Positions 26,503-34,290 of a stretch of DNA of 64,000 nt are shown here, piece by piece (position 1 is the first letter of the stretch; each line of letters opens with the position of its first letter). The stretch lies in assembly GCA_021850325.1 (NCBI GenBank), contig JAJZMF010000008.1:1-64000 (forward strand). The letters are read 5' to 3'. Source of the DNA: Actinomycetes bacterium (GTDB taxonomy: Bacteria > Actinomycetota > Acidimicrobiia > Acidimicrobiales > Palsa-688). The notes below the pieces were generated by a model. That model was not told the DNA's origin. It saw only the letters and a program-made list of their open reading frames with translations, and searched no databases. The position numbers and the translations under genes are program-made.

Positions 26503-27009
26503 GTGGCAGTGGTCCACTTCCCAGTGACCGAGGCACCCTCCCTGCCTGCGGTGTGCGCAAAGACAGGAGAGCCGGCGGCCGAGCTGGTCGAGGTCCAGGC
26601 CTACCGCCGCCCGGCGATGCCGCTCCTGCTCGGCTGGCTCTGGGCCGCCGGCCTGTACCCGCTCGGGCGCCGGACGGGCCGTACCAGCCTGAAGCTCCCG
26701 TTCCGCCCCGAGGTGGCAGACGGCTACCGACGGTGGCGCTGGGTGGTGACCGTGGTGATGGCGGTGGGGGCGGGACTGGTGGTCGGCGGCAGCTGGGCCT
26801 TCGCGCCGCTCGTGCCCGTGGGCAGCGGGCTGGCCTGTCTGGCGGCACTGGGCTGGTACCTCGACCTCCTGGCCCACACCTGTGGTGTGTACCTCTCGGG
26901 GGACGGCTCAGAGGTCACGGTCACCCGGTGCCATCCCGGCTTCCGCCAGGCGGTGGAGCGTTCGCTCGAGGCGACGGGCCAGGGACGGGCCTCGACGCCC
27001 CGCCCGTGA
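26503..27009 (+). CDS. Membrane protein of unknown function
   Basis: A 168-aa protein with an N-terminal CAKTGEPAAE motif, then hydrophobic segments (PLLLGWLWAAGLYPLG; WVVTVVMAVGAGLVVGGSWAF; VGSGLACLAALGWYLDLLAH) and a C-terminal cytoplasmic segment GSEVTVTRCHPGFRQAVE. The Cys-x-x-TG start and closing CHPGF suggest a conserved actinobacterial family that I cannot name. A -10 box TAGTTT (26491-26496) is 6 nt before the GTG, so translation is probably leaderless. The stop overlaps the next start as GTGA. Confidence 0.7.
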   Translation: MAVVHFPVTEAPSLPAVCAKTGEPAAELVEVQAYRRPAMPLLLGWLWAAGLYPLGRRTGRTSLKLPFRPEVADGYRRWRWVVTVVMAVGAGLVVGGSWAFAPLVPVGSGLACLAALGWYLDLLAHTCGVYLSGDGSEVTVTRCHPGFRQAVERSLEATGQGRASTPRP

Positions 27010-27980
27010 GCAACCGGGCGCGCTCAGCTCCAGCCAACCCGGTCCTGCTGGCCCTGGTCGGCTCGGCGTGCATCTCCTCGTCCGCCGTGCTGGTGAGCCT
27101 GGCCGACCAGCCTCCGGGCACCACGGGCTTCTACCGCTGTGCCCTGGCCCTGCCCGGGCTGGCCCTGCTGAGCGGCGCCGAAGGCCGCCGCCTGGGCCGG
27201 CGGAGCCCCAACAGGCGGGTGGCAGCGGCACTGGCAGGGGCCTTCCTCGGTTTCGACCTCGTCCTGTGGGCGCACGCCATCTACGACGTCGGAGCGGGAG
27301 TGGCAACGGTCCTCGGGAACCTGCAGGTGGTCTTCGTGGCTGCGCTGGCCTGGCTGGTGATGCGGGAGCGGCCGGGGCGCAACTTCGTGCTCGCCCTGCC
27401 CGTGGTGGTGGGGGGCGTGGTCCTGGTCTCGGGCCTGGGCGCGCCCAGCCCGGCCGGCACGCACCCACTGGCCGGCGCTCTGTACGGGGTGGCTACCTCG
27501 ATCAGCTACTCCGTCTTCCTGCTGCTGCTGCGCCGGGCGGCGAGCGGCCTGGCCCATGTGGCCGGGCCCATGCTGGACGCCACCGCCGGTGCCGCTGCGG
27601 CCGCACTGGTGCTCGGCCTCGCCCTCGGTGAGATGCGGTTCGGGGCCCCGCTGGCCGCTCTGGGCTGGCTGGCCACGCTGAGCCTGGTGAGCCAGACGGT
27701 GGGCTGGCTCTTCATCACGTCCGCCCTGCCCAGGTTGCCTGCCGCCGTGTCGGCCCTGCTCCTGCTCATCCAGCCTGCCGGATCGCTCGTGCTGGCTGCT
27801 GCCGTGCTCGGCCAGCGTCCCAGCGGCCTGCAGGTGCTCGGTGCCGTCCTGGTCTGTTCCGGGGTGGCGGTGGCCGCGCTCCGCACCTCGGGAAGGCAGC
27901 GCCCGGTGCCCGCGGCAGCCCGCCCGGGGGGCGACCTGGGCACGGTCCCCTCCCTGCTCGGCGAGGAGGCGGCAGGTTGA
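27006..27980 (+). CDS. EamA/DMT-family transporter
   Basis: A 324-aa membrane protein with about ten hydrophobic segments in two repeated EamA halves. The first half contains FYRCALALPGLALL and AIYDVGAGVATVLGNLQVVFVAALAWLVMRERPG. The second half ends LLLIQPAGSLVLAAAVLGQRPSGLQVLGAVLV. Members export amino acids or other small metabolites. The GTG at 27006 overlaps the preceding stop (GTGA), so it is coupled to the 168-aa membrane protein. Its substrate is not predictable. Confidence 0.88.
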   Translation: MSNRARSAPANPVLLALVGSACISSSAVLVSLADQPPGTTGFYRCALALPGLALLSGAEGRRLGRRSPNRRVAAALAGAFLGFDLVLWAHAIYDVGAGVATVLGNLQVVFVAALAWLVMRERPGRNFVLALPVVVGGVVLVSGLGAPSPAGTHPLAGALYGVATSISYSVFLLLLRRAASGLAHVAGPMLDATAGAAAAALVLGLALGEMRFGAPLAALGWLATLSLVSQTVGWLFITSALPRLPAAVSALLLLIQPAGSLVLAAAVLGQRPSGLQVLGAVLVCSGVAVAALRTSGRQRPVPAAARPGGDLGTVPSLLGEEAAG

Positions 27981-27990
27981 GACGCCGGCG

Positions 27991-28021
27991 GGGGCCGGCC
28001 GGCCAGGGAGCTACCGGCCCC
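27991..28021. terminator. GC-rich hairpin between convergent genes
   Basis: GGGGCCGG (27991-27998) and CCGGCCCC (28014-28021) form an 8-bp stem with a 15-nt loop, between the EamA gene stop and the aldo/keto reductase stop. There is no T-tract. Confidence 0.45.
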
Positions 28022-28041
28022 GCGCTTGGCGCTGCCCGGTC

Positions 28042-28830
28042 TCAGTCCCCGGCCATGGCGTCCAGTTGCGCCAGCTCCTCGGCGGTCAGCTCGAAGTCGC
28101 CGATGTCGAAGTTCTGCTCGATGCGGTCGTTGTGGGCGGACTTGGGGATGACGACGAAACCCTTGTCCACGTGCCAGCGGAGCACCACCTGGGCGGGAGC
28201 CTTGGAGCGGGCACGGGCCACCTCGGCCAACGCCGGGTGGTCCAGGTTGCAACGCCGCAGCGGGCTGTAGCCCTCCAGGAGGACTCGGCGCTCGGCCAGC
28301 GCAGCGGCGGTAGCCGGGTCGTAGAGGCTCGGGCTCCAGCGGATCTGGTTGACCGACGGAGCCTCGCCGGTCGCTGCCACCAGCTCGTCGACCTGGGCGA
28401 TGGAGTAGTTGCTCACCCCGATGGAGCGGGTCTTGCCTGCGTCGCGTGCTGCAATGAACTGCGCCCAGGTCTCCGGGCGCGCCTCACCGTTGGGCGGCCA
28501 GTGGACCAGCCACAGGTCGACGTGGTCCAGCCCGAGCAGGCGAAGGCTCTGGTCGATCGTCTCGGTCTCCCGTCCCGCGTTCTCGGGCGGGCACTTGGTG
28601 GTTATGAAGACATCGGCCCGGTCCACCCCGCTGTCGCGCAGAGCTGCTCCCACCTGGGCCTCGTTGCCGTAGCCGGTGGCGGTGTCGATGTGGCGGTAGC
28701 CAGTCTCCAGGGCGTGCAGGGTGGCCCGGTAGGCCTCGTCGCCCTCCAGTTGCCACGTGCCAAAACCGATGACCGGTATGGAGCTGCCGTCCCTCAGGGG
28801 GAGCGCATGTCTCCCCAGATCGTTCCCCAC
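28042..28830 (-). CDS. Aldo/keto reductase
   Basis: A 262-aa NADPH-dependent carbonyl reductase of the AKR5 type. The active-site tetrad is visible: D in YRHIDTATGYGNE with the tyrosine of GYGNE, K in FITTKCPPE and H in WLVHWPP. The cofactor end reads VVIPKSAHNDRIEQNFDI. Such enzymes reduce 2,5-diketogluconate, methylglyoxal or other aldehydes. The GTG at 28830 has AGGAAGGG about 9 nt upstream. Downstream it converges with the EamA gene. Confidence 0.92.
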   Translation of the reverse strand: MGNDLGRHALPLRDGSSIPVIGFGTWQLEGDEAYRATLHALETGYRHIDTATGYGNEAQVGAALRDSGVDRADVFITTKCPPENAGRETETIDQSLRLLGLDHVDLWLVHWPPNGEARPETWAQFIAARDAGKTRSIGVSNYSIAQVDELVAATGEAPSVNQIRWSPSLYDPATAAALAERRVLLEGYSPLRRCNLDHPALAEVARARSKAPAQVVLRWHVDKGFVVIPKSAHNDRIEQNFDIGDFELTAEELAQLDAMAGD

Positions 28831-29016
28831 TTGTCAGCCCTTCCTGTCAGGGCCTGCCGGTCGCCGGTGACCCAGCGCTGCGAGGGCGCGTGGCCGGCAC
28901 CGCTGGCCTATGGTCCGTCGGGCCAAGTTAGCCCGGGCCGGCCCGGTCTGCGCCGCCGGTGCGCCCGGAGCGGCCCCGGGGGCGGTCGCCGGCGAGCGCC
29001 GCGCAGGCAGGTTCAG

Positions 29017-31119
29017 TCAGCACCACAGGTGGTCGAGGTCGACCGCCACCCGGTGCCCGGGCTCCGTCGTGACAGCCCCGGGCCCCAGCGGCCCCCGGCC
29101 TGTTTCGTGCACCTCGAACAGGCGGCGCACGTCGTCGGTGAGGAAGCGGCTCTCCGGGGCGAACCCGTGCCTGTCGTCCAGCGCCCTGCGGTGGTAGTGC
29201 ATGCGCAGCGGGGTGTAGAGGTAGAGGCGGTCCCGGGCACGGGTCACGGCCACGTAGAGCAGGCGCTGCTCCTCCTCGACGCCCTCGGCGCTGCCGAGGG
29301 CCATGTCGATGGGCATGAAGCCGTCCACCATGTGGGGGACGTGGACGGTGCCCCACTCGAGGCCCTTGGCCGAATGGATGGTGGAGATGACGACGTAGTC
29401 CTCGTCCAGCACGGGGGGCCCGGCGAGGTCGCCCGTGCTCTCGGGCGGGTCGAGGGCCAGCTCTGCCAGCCAGGACCGCAGGTCGGTCGCGGTGCGGGCG
29501 GAGCCGGCGAGGCGCTGCAGGTCCTTGGTACGCGTGGGCTGGCCCGGGTAGCGCAGGGCTATGAGGGGGGCGAGGGTGGCCACGAGGGCTTCGGCGGCAG
29601 GTCCGGGGGCAGCGCAGGTGCGGGCCTGTGCGAGCAGGGCCAGGGTGCTGGAGAGGGGGCCACGCACCGGCGGGTCTGCCGAAGCCACCATGGACGGCCA
29701 ATCCTCCAGGGCGTCGGTGGCGGCCATGGCGTGGGCTACCAGGCGGCGTGCCCTTGTCGGACCGACGCCGTCGTGAAGACGGAGGAGCCGGTACCACGAG
29801 AGCTCGTCATGGGGGTTGGAGAGCAGGCGACCGGCAGCGATGAAGTCCTTGACGTGGGCGGTCTCCAGGAAGCGCAGGCCACCGTACTTGCGGTACGGGA
29901 CCCCTCGGGCGGACAGCTCGAGCTCGATGAGGTCGCTGTGGTGGGAGGCACGCACCAGTACGGCCTGGTCGTTCAGGCGCTCGCCGGCCTCGTGGGCGGC
30001 CAGCACGTTGTCGACGAGGGCACGGGCCTCGGCGACGGCGTCGGCACAGCGCACCAGCAACGGGCGTTGCCCGGGCCCCCGGTCCGCGTACAGGGTGACG
30101 CTCGCGGCCGCCTCGCCCGGTCGCAGTGCATTGGCCACGTCGAGGACCTGCTGGCGGGAACGGAAGTTGCGCTCGAGACGCAGGGCCAGCGCCCCGGGGA
30201 AGCCGAGGACCGCCTCCCGCAGGTGCCTGGCGCTCGCCCCTCGGAAGCCGTAGACGGCCTGGGCCTCGTCGCCCACCACGGTCAGCCCCCGGCCCCGGGG
30301 TGCCAGCCGGCAGACGATCTCCGCCTGGAGCGGGTTGAGGTCCTGGTACTCGTCGACGAGCACGTGCTCGTAGGCCTCACTGAGGTGACGGCCCACCGCC
30401 GGGTCGCCCAGGAGGGCGTCCCAGTACAACAGCAGGTCGTCGTAGTCGAGCAGCCCCTGAGCGCGTTTGCGGGCTGTGTAGGCCCGGAAGAGCTCGCCGA
30501 CCGCCTCCTGGTGGGGCCGGCACCAGGGGTAGTCGCCGGCCAGCACATCGCTCAGGGGGCGCCTGGTGTTGACGCAGCGCGAGTAGACCTCGACCAGGGT
30601 CGCCGACCGGGGCGCTCTGGTCCGGGTACCGGACAGCTCGAAGTCGGCCCGCATGATCTCCATGAGGTCCGCCCCCTCGCCCGGGGTGAGCACCCCGAAG
30701 CCCTTGGGGAGCCCGAGCACCTCGGAATGGGCGGACACAATACGGTGGGCCACGGCGTGGAAGGTGCCTCCGAAGGGCCGTCGGCGACCGTCGAGGCCTG
30801 CCAGTTGGCTGGCCCGCCACAGCATCTCCTCCGCGGCGCGGCGGGTGAAGGTGAGCAGGAGGACACGTTCGGGCGGGACGCCCCGGCTGAGCAGATGGGC
30901 GACCCTGGCCACCAGGGCGCGGGTCTTGCCCGTCCCCGCTCCCGCCAGCACGACCAAGGGCCCGTCGCCGTGCGCCGCCACTGCGGCCTGGGCGTCGTCC
31001 AGCCCGTCTGCCCACACGCCCCCGGTCCGGGCGCCGTCGCTCGGGGCGCCGTCGCTCGGGGCGCCGCAAGTCGGGCCGGAAGGGCCCGGCAGTGAGGCGG
31101 GTGCCAGGGAGGCGAACAT
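29017..31119 (-). CDS. UvrD/PcrA-like ATP-dependent DNA helicase
   Basis: A 700-aa superfamily 1A helicase. Motif I is AGAGTGKT (59-66), Ia LLTFTRRAAEEM, II VDEYQDLNPLQ, III VVGDEAQAVYGFRGA, IV RLERNFRS, V TIHSAKGLEW and VI EEQRLLYVAVTRARDRLYL. It is shorter than UvrD1 and has no nuclease or HRDC domain at the C-terminus. A repeat GAPSDGAPSDGA sits in the variable N-terminus. A -10 box TAGTGT (31127-31132) lies 7 nt before the ATG, so it is probably leaderless. It works in repair or unwinding of blocked DNA; the exact pathway is not set by the context. Confidence 0.93.
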   Translation of the reverse strand: MFASLAPASLPGPSGPTCGAPSDGAPSDGARTGGVWADGLDDAQAAVAAHGDGPLVVLAGAGTGKTRALVARVAHLLSRGVPPERVLLLTFTRRAAEEMLWRASQLAGLDGRRRPFGGTFHAVAHRIVSAHSEVLGLPKGFGVLTPGEGADLMEIMRADFELSGTRTRAPRSATLVEVYSRCVNTRRPLSDVLAGDYPWCRPHQEAVGELFRAYTARKRAQGLLDYDDLLLYWDALLGDPAVGRHLSEAYEHVLVDEYQDLNPLQAEIVCRLAPRGRGLTVVGDEAQAVYGFRGASARHLREAVLGFPGALALRLERNFRSRQQVLDVANALRPGEAAASVTLYADRGPGQRPLLVRCADAVAEARALVDNVLAAHEAGERLNDQAVLVRASHHSDLIELELSARGVPYRKYGGLRFLETAHVKDFIAAGRLLSNPHDELSWYRLLRLHDGVGPTRARRLVAHAMAATDALEDWPSMVASADPPVRGPLSSTLALLAQARTCAAPGPAAEALVATLAPLIALRYPGQPTRTKDLQRLAGSARTATDLRSWLAELALDPPESTGDLAGPPVLDEDYVVISTIHSAKGLEWGTVHVPHMVDGFMPIDMALGSAEGVEEEQRLLYVAVTRARDRLYLYTPLRMHYHRRALDDRHGFAPESRFLTDDVRRLFEVHETGRGPLGPGAVTTEPGHRVAVDLDHLWC

Positions 31120-31160
31120 ACGTACGACACTATGCCACGTAGCCGCCGGGGCCGCGCCGG

Positions 31161-31946
31161 CTACTCCCGGGGCGCCAACCCGTACATGAGGAGGTCCACC
31201 AGGCCGGCGACGTAACGCTCGCGTTGCTCGGGGTCAGCCAGGTCTATGCCGTGCAACCGACGCAGCCCCTCGGCCGAGCTCGCCAGTGACCCCAGGCCCA
31301 GGCTGACCAGGGCGACGAAGACCTCCACGTCCACCTCTCTGGCCGCTCCGAGCTGCACAGCGGCCCGCACCAGCGCCCGGCCCCGCTCGATCAGGGGCTC
31401 GGCCTGCTCAACCAGGTACTGCAGGCGCTCGGGTGCGTCCGGCCCCGACCCGTTGGACATGGCGGCAGTGAGGTGGGGGAAGCGTGCTGCGTCCTCGATC
31501 TGGCGGCGCAGGTGCCCGGCCAGCAGCCCGCCCTGGCCGGGAGGCTCACCCTGGCCGGGCGGCTCACCCCCACCGGCCCCGGCTCCCGGTGCGGGGTCGA
31601 GCCGGCTGCCCACCGTGCCCACGGCGGTGTCGACGCACGCCCGCCACAGGGCGTCCTTGGTGGCGAAGTGGCGTTGCAGGGTGGGGAGCGAGATCTGGAG
31701 CTCGCGCGCCACCTTGCGCAGCGACAGCCCGGTGGCCCCATTGGCCTGTACCGCCCGCAGGGCCACCTCGACGATGGCTTCCCGGGTGACAACGGGGCCC
31801 TCGCCGTGGCGGGGCCTACCTCTGCGGCGCGTTGGTGCAGGCGGGGGCGCCGGGGCGCGCCCACCTGGGGGGGCCGGCTGCCCGTCGCCCTCGGGTGCTG
31901 CCATGCAGCGTTCGGGGCCACCCCCGTCCTGGCCCTTTTGCGCCAT
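31161..31946 (-). CDS. TetR-family transcriptional regulator
   Basis: A 261-aa repressor-type protein. After a Pro-rich N-terminal arm of about 50 residues comes the TetR helix-turn-helix (IVEVALRAVQANGATGLSLRKVARELQISLPTL with RHFATKDALW). The ligand domain contains a tandem GEPPGQGEPPGQGG insert. I choose the ATG at 31946, 9 nt after a TAGGCT -10 box (31956-31961); the TTG at 31955 is in frame but would lie ahead of the expected transcript start. It is divergent from the MMPL transporter and probably represses it. Confidence 0.88.
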   Translation of the reverse strand: MAQKGQDGGGPERCMAAPEGDGQPAPPGGRAPAPPPAPTRRRGRPRHGEGPVVTREAIVEVALRAVQANGATGLSLRKVARELQISLPTLQRHFATKDALWRACVDTAVGTVGSRLDPAPGAGAGGGEPPGQGEPPGQGGLLAGHLRRQIEDAARFPHLTAAMSNGSGPDAPERLQYLVEQAEPLIERGRALVRAAVQLGAAREVDVEVFVALVSLGLGSLASSAEGLRRLHGIDLADPEQRERYVAGLVDLLMYGLAPRE

Positions 31947-31955
31947 GAGGAACAA

Positions 31956-32002
31956 AGCCTAGCACCAGGTATTAGGTCAACTGACTCTTTGTGTGTTAGC
32001 CT
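31956..32002. promoter_or_regulatory. Divergent promoters of the TetR and MMPL genes
   Basis: TAGGCT at 31956-31961 (minus) and TAGCCT at 31997-32002 (plus) are -10 boxes lying 9 and 6 nt before the two start codons. Between them GTCA-AC-TGAC (31976-31985 approximately) is a small inverted repeat that could be the TetR operator, though it is too short to be sure. Confidence 0.5.
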
Positions 32003-32008
32003 TTCCCC

Positions 32009-34261
32009 ATGGGAACCTACGGGGCAGGGCGGGACAGTGGCCCGGGCCGGGCGGGAGGCAGGGCTACGGTGCCCGGGCGGGGCCGCCTGGCAGCGGTCGG
32101 GACGGCGAGCGCCGGTCACCCCTGGCGCGTCTTCGCGGCTTGGGCAGTGGTCCTCGTGGCGGTGCTGGGGCTCAGCCGCGCCGCAGGTGGCGCCTACAGC
32201 GACAACGTCAACCTCGGGAACACGGGGCCCAACACGGGCCTGCAACTGCTCAAAGCGAACGACAGGGCGGCCTCGGGCTACACGGGCACGGTGGTGCTCC
32301 GGTCCTCGTCGGCACCGCTCACGTCGGCCCGTACGGCCATCGACCAGGCTCTGGCCAACCTCGGGCACCTGTCCCACGTGATCGCGGTCACCAACCCGCT
32401 GAGCCCGCAGCACCCCACAGTCTCGGCCGACGGCAGGACGGGCTACATCAACGTCCACACCGACGTGCTCCCAAAGACGTTGGGCAGTGGCTTCGAGGCC
32501 CAGTTGCGGGTGGCTGACCGCCCGCTGGTCTCGGCGGGCCTCGAAGTCCAGTACGGGGGCCAGTTCGACCAGTTGTTCCGGCCCAAGGCAACCGATGCCC
32601 GCTCCGAACTGATCGGCTTCATCGTCGCCGCAGTCGTCCTGCTGGTCGGTTTCGGCAGCGTGGCCGGCGCGCTGTTGCCCCTGGTCACAGCGCTGTTCGC
32701 CGTCCTGGTCGGGCTGAACCTGCTCGGGATCTTCTCGTCTCTGGCGACGTTCGGCACGGCTTCACCCACGCTGGCGCTGATGATCGGCCTCGGGGTGGGG
32801 ATCGACTACGCCGTCTTCCTCACGACCCGGTTCCGCCAGCAGGTCGCGGACGGGGTGCCCCCGCTCGAGGCCGCCGCCGTGTGCGCCTCCACGAGCGGGC
32901 GGGCGGTCCTGGTCGCCGGCGGCACCGTCTCGGTCGCCATGCTGGGCTTGTTCGTCTCGGGTATCAGCTTCATCGGCATGCTCGGGCTGGCCGCCGTCTT
33001 CGGGGTGGTCACGGCGGTTGCCGGGGCGCTGACCCTGGTGCCGGCGGCGCTGGGCCTGCTCGGCCGCCAGGTGGACAGGCTGCACATCGGCCGCACCGTG
33101 GCCGAATCGGGTGAGGACGGCGACGGCTGGCACCGCTATGCGGCCGTGGTGGGCCGGCACCCCTGGGCCTTCCTGGCGGCGGGCCTCGTCCTGCTCGGCA
33201 CGCTCGCAGTGCCCCTCCTCTCGATCCGGCTGGGACACGTCGACGACGGGGCGGATCCCGCCAGCTACACCGACAAGCAGGCCTACGACCTCATGGCCCG
33301 GGGGTTCGGGGCCGGGGCGAACGGGCCCTTCACGGTCGTGGTGGAGCTGCCGCCCGGCACGCCACCCGCCACCGCCGGCCAGCTCGGCGCCCGCACGGAA
33401 GAGGCGCTGGCCTCGGTCCCCGACGTGGCCCGGGTCAGCCCCTTCAGCCCGACCGCCAACGGCAAGCTGCTCGTAGGGACGGTGGTGCCGGCCAGTTCTC
33501 CCCAGCAGGCGGCGACCACGACCCTGTACAACCGCCTGGTCGGCACCTCGGTGCCCGCAGCGCTGAGAGGCAGCGGGGCCAAGGGGTACGTCAGTGGGGC
33601 AACGGCCAGCCAGATCGAGTTCACGTCCATGCTGACCGGCAAGCTGCCCGTGATCATCCTCGTGGTGGTGGCGACGGCGTTCGCCCTCATCCTCGTCGCC
33701 TTCCGCAGCCTCCTGCTCGCAGTCAAGGCGGCCCTGCTCAACCTGGTGAGCATCTCAGCCGCCTACGGGGTGATCGTGGCCGTGTTCCAGTGGGGCTGGG
33801 GGAGGAGCCTGCTCGGGGTGAGCGAGAACGTCCCCATCGAGTCCTATGTGCCCGTGCTCATGTTCGCCATCGTGTTCGGCCTGTCCATGGACTACGAGAT
33901 CTTCCTACTGACCCGGGTCAAGGAGAACTGGGACGCCACCAGGGACCACCGCCTGTCGGTGGCCCGGGGGCTCTCGTCCACCGGGCGGGTGATCACCTGC
34001 GCCGCTCTCATCATGGCCAGCGTCTTCATCGCCTTCGTGGGTTCCACCCAGGTTGTGATCAAGATGCTGGCGGTCGGGCTGGCCAGCAGCGTCGTGCTCG
34101 ACGCCACGGTCGTCCGGCTGCTCCTCGTCCCTGCGGTCATGTACCTGCTCGGGCCGTCCAGCTGGTGGCTGCCCAGGTGGTTGGACCGCCTGCTGCCCAG
34201 GCTGGAGATCGAGGCCGAGGTGCCGAGCAGTGAGGCCGAGAGCCCTCAACTGGTGGGCTGA
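32009..34261 (+). CDS. MMPL/RND-family transporter
   Basis: A 750-aa membrane protein of the mycobacterial MmpL-like type, with two repeats of one helix, a large extracytoplasmic domain and five helices. Conserved segments include TLALMIGLGVGIDYAVFLTTRFRQQ and the second-half counterpart MFAIVFGLSMDYEIFLLTRVKE. The GxGxDY and GLSMDY motifs carry the proton-relay residues of the family. It probably exports lipids or a toxic amphiphile, under control of the divergent TetR gene. The start ATG has a -10 box 6 nt upstream. Confidence 0.92.
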   Translation: MGTYGAGRDSGPGRAGGRATVPGRGRLAAVGTASAGHPWRVFAAWAVVLVAVLGLSRAAGGAYSDNVNLGNTGPNTGLQLLKANDRAASGYTGTVVLRSSSAPLTSARTAIDQALANLGHLSHVIAVTNPLSPQHPTVSADGRTGYINVHTDVLPKTLGSGFEAQLRVADRPLVSAGLEVQYGGQFDQLFRPKATDARSELIGFIVAAVVLLVGFGSVAGALLPLVTALFAVLVGLNLLGIFSSLATFGTASPTLALMIGLGVGIDYAVFLTTRFRQQVADGVPPLEAAAVCASTSGRAVLVAGGTVSVAMLGLFVSGISFIGMLGLAAVFGVVTAVAGALTLVPAALGLLGRQVDRLHIGRTVAESGEDGDGWHRYAAVVGRHPWAFLAAGLVLLGTLAVPLLSIRLGHVDDGADPASYTDKQAYDLMARGFGAGANGPFTVVVELPPGTPPATAGQLGARTEEALASVPDVARVSPFSPTANGKLLVGTVVPASSPQQAATTTLYNRLVGTSVPAALRGSGAKGYVSGATASQIEFTSMLTGKLPVIILVVVATAFALILVAFRSLLLAVKAALLNLVSISAAYGVIVAVFQWGWGRSLLGVSENVPIESYVPVLMFAIVFGLSMDYEIFLLTRVKENWDATRDHRLSVARGLSSTGRVITCAALIMASVFIAFVGSTQVVIKMLAVGLASSVVLDATVVRLLLVPAVMYLLGPSSWWLPRWLDRLLPRLEIEAEVPSSEAESPQLVG

Positions 34262-34290
34262 CCGCCGGCTCGGCCCTGGGAGCGGCCGGC

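Noticed and set aside
27841-31095. A 1084-codon open frame on the plus strand
   Set aside because: It runs antisense to the aldo/keto reductase and UvrD-like genes, which have full motif sets; its translation has no family pattern and reflects GC-rich codon bias.
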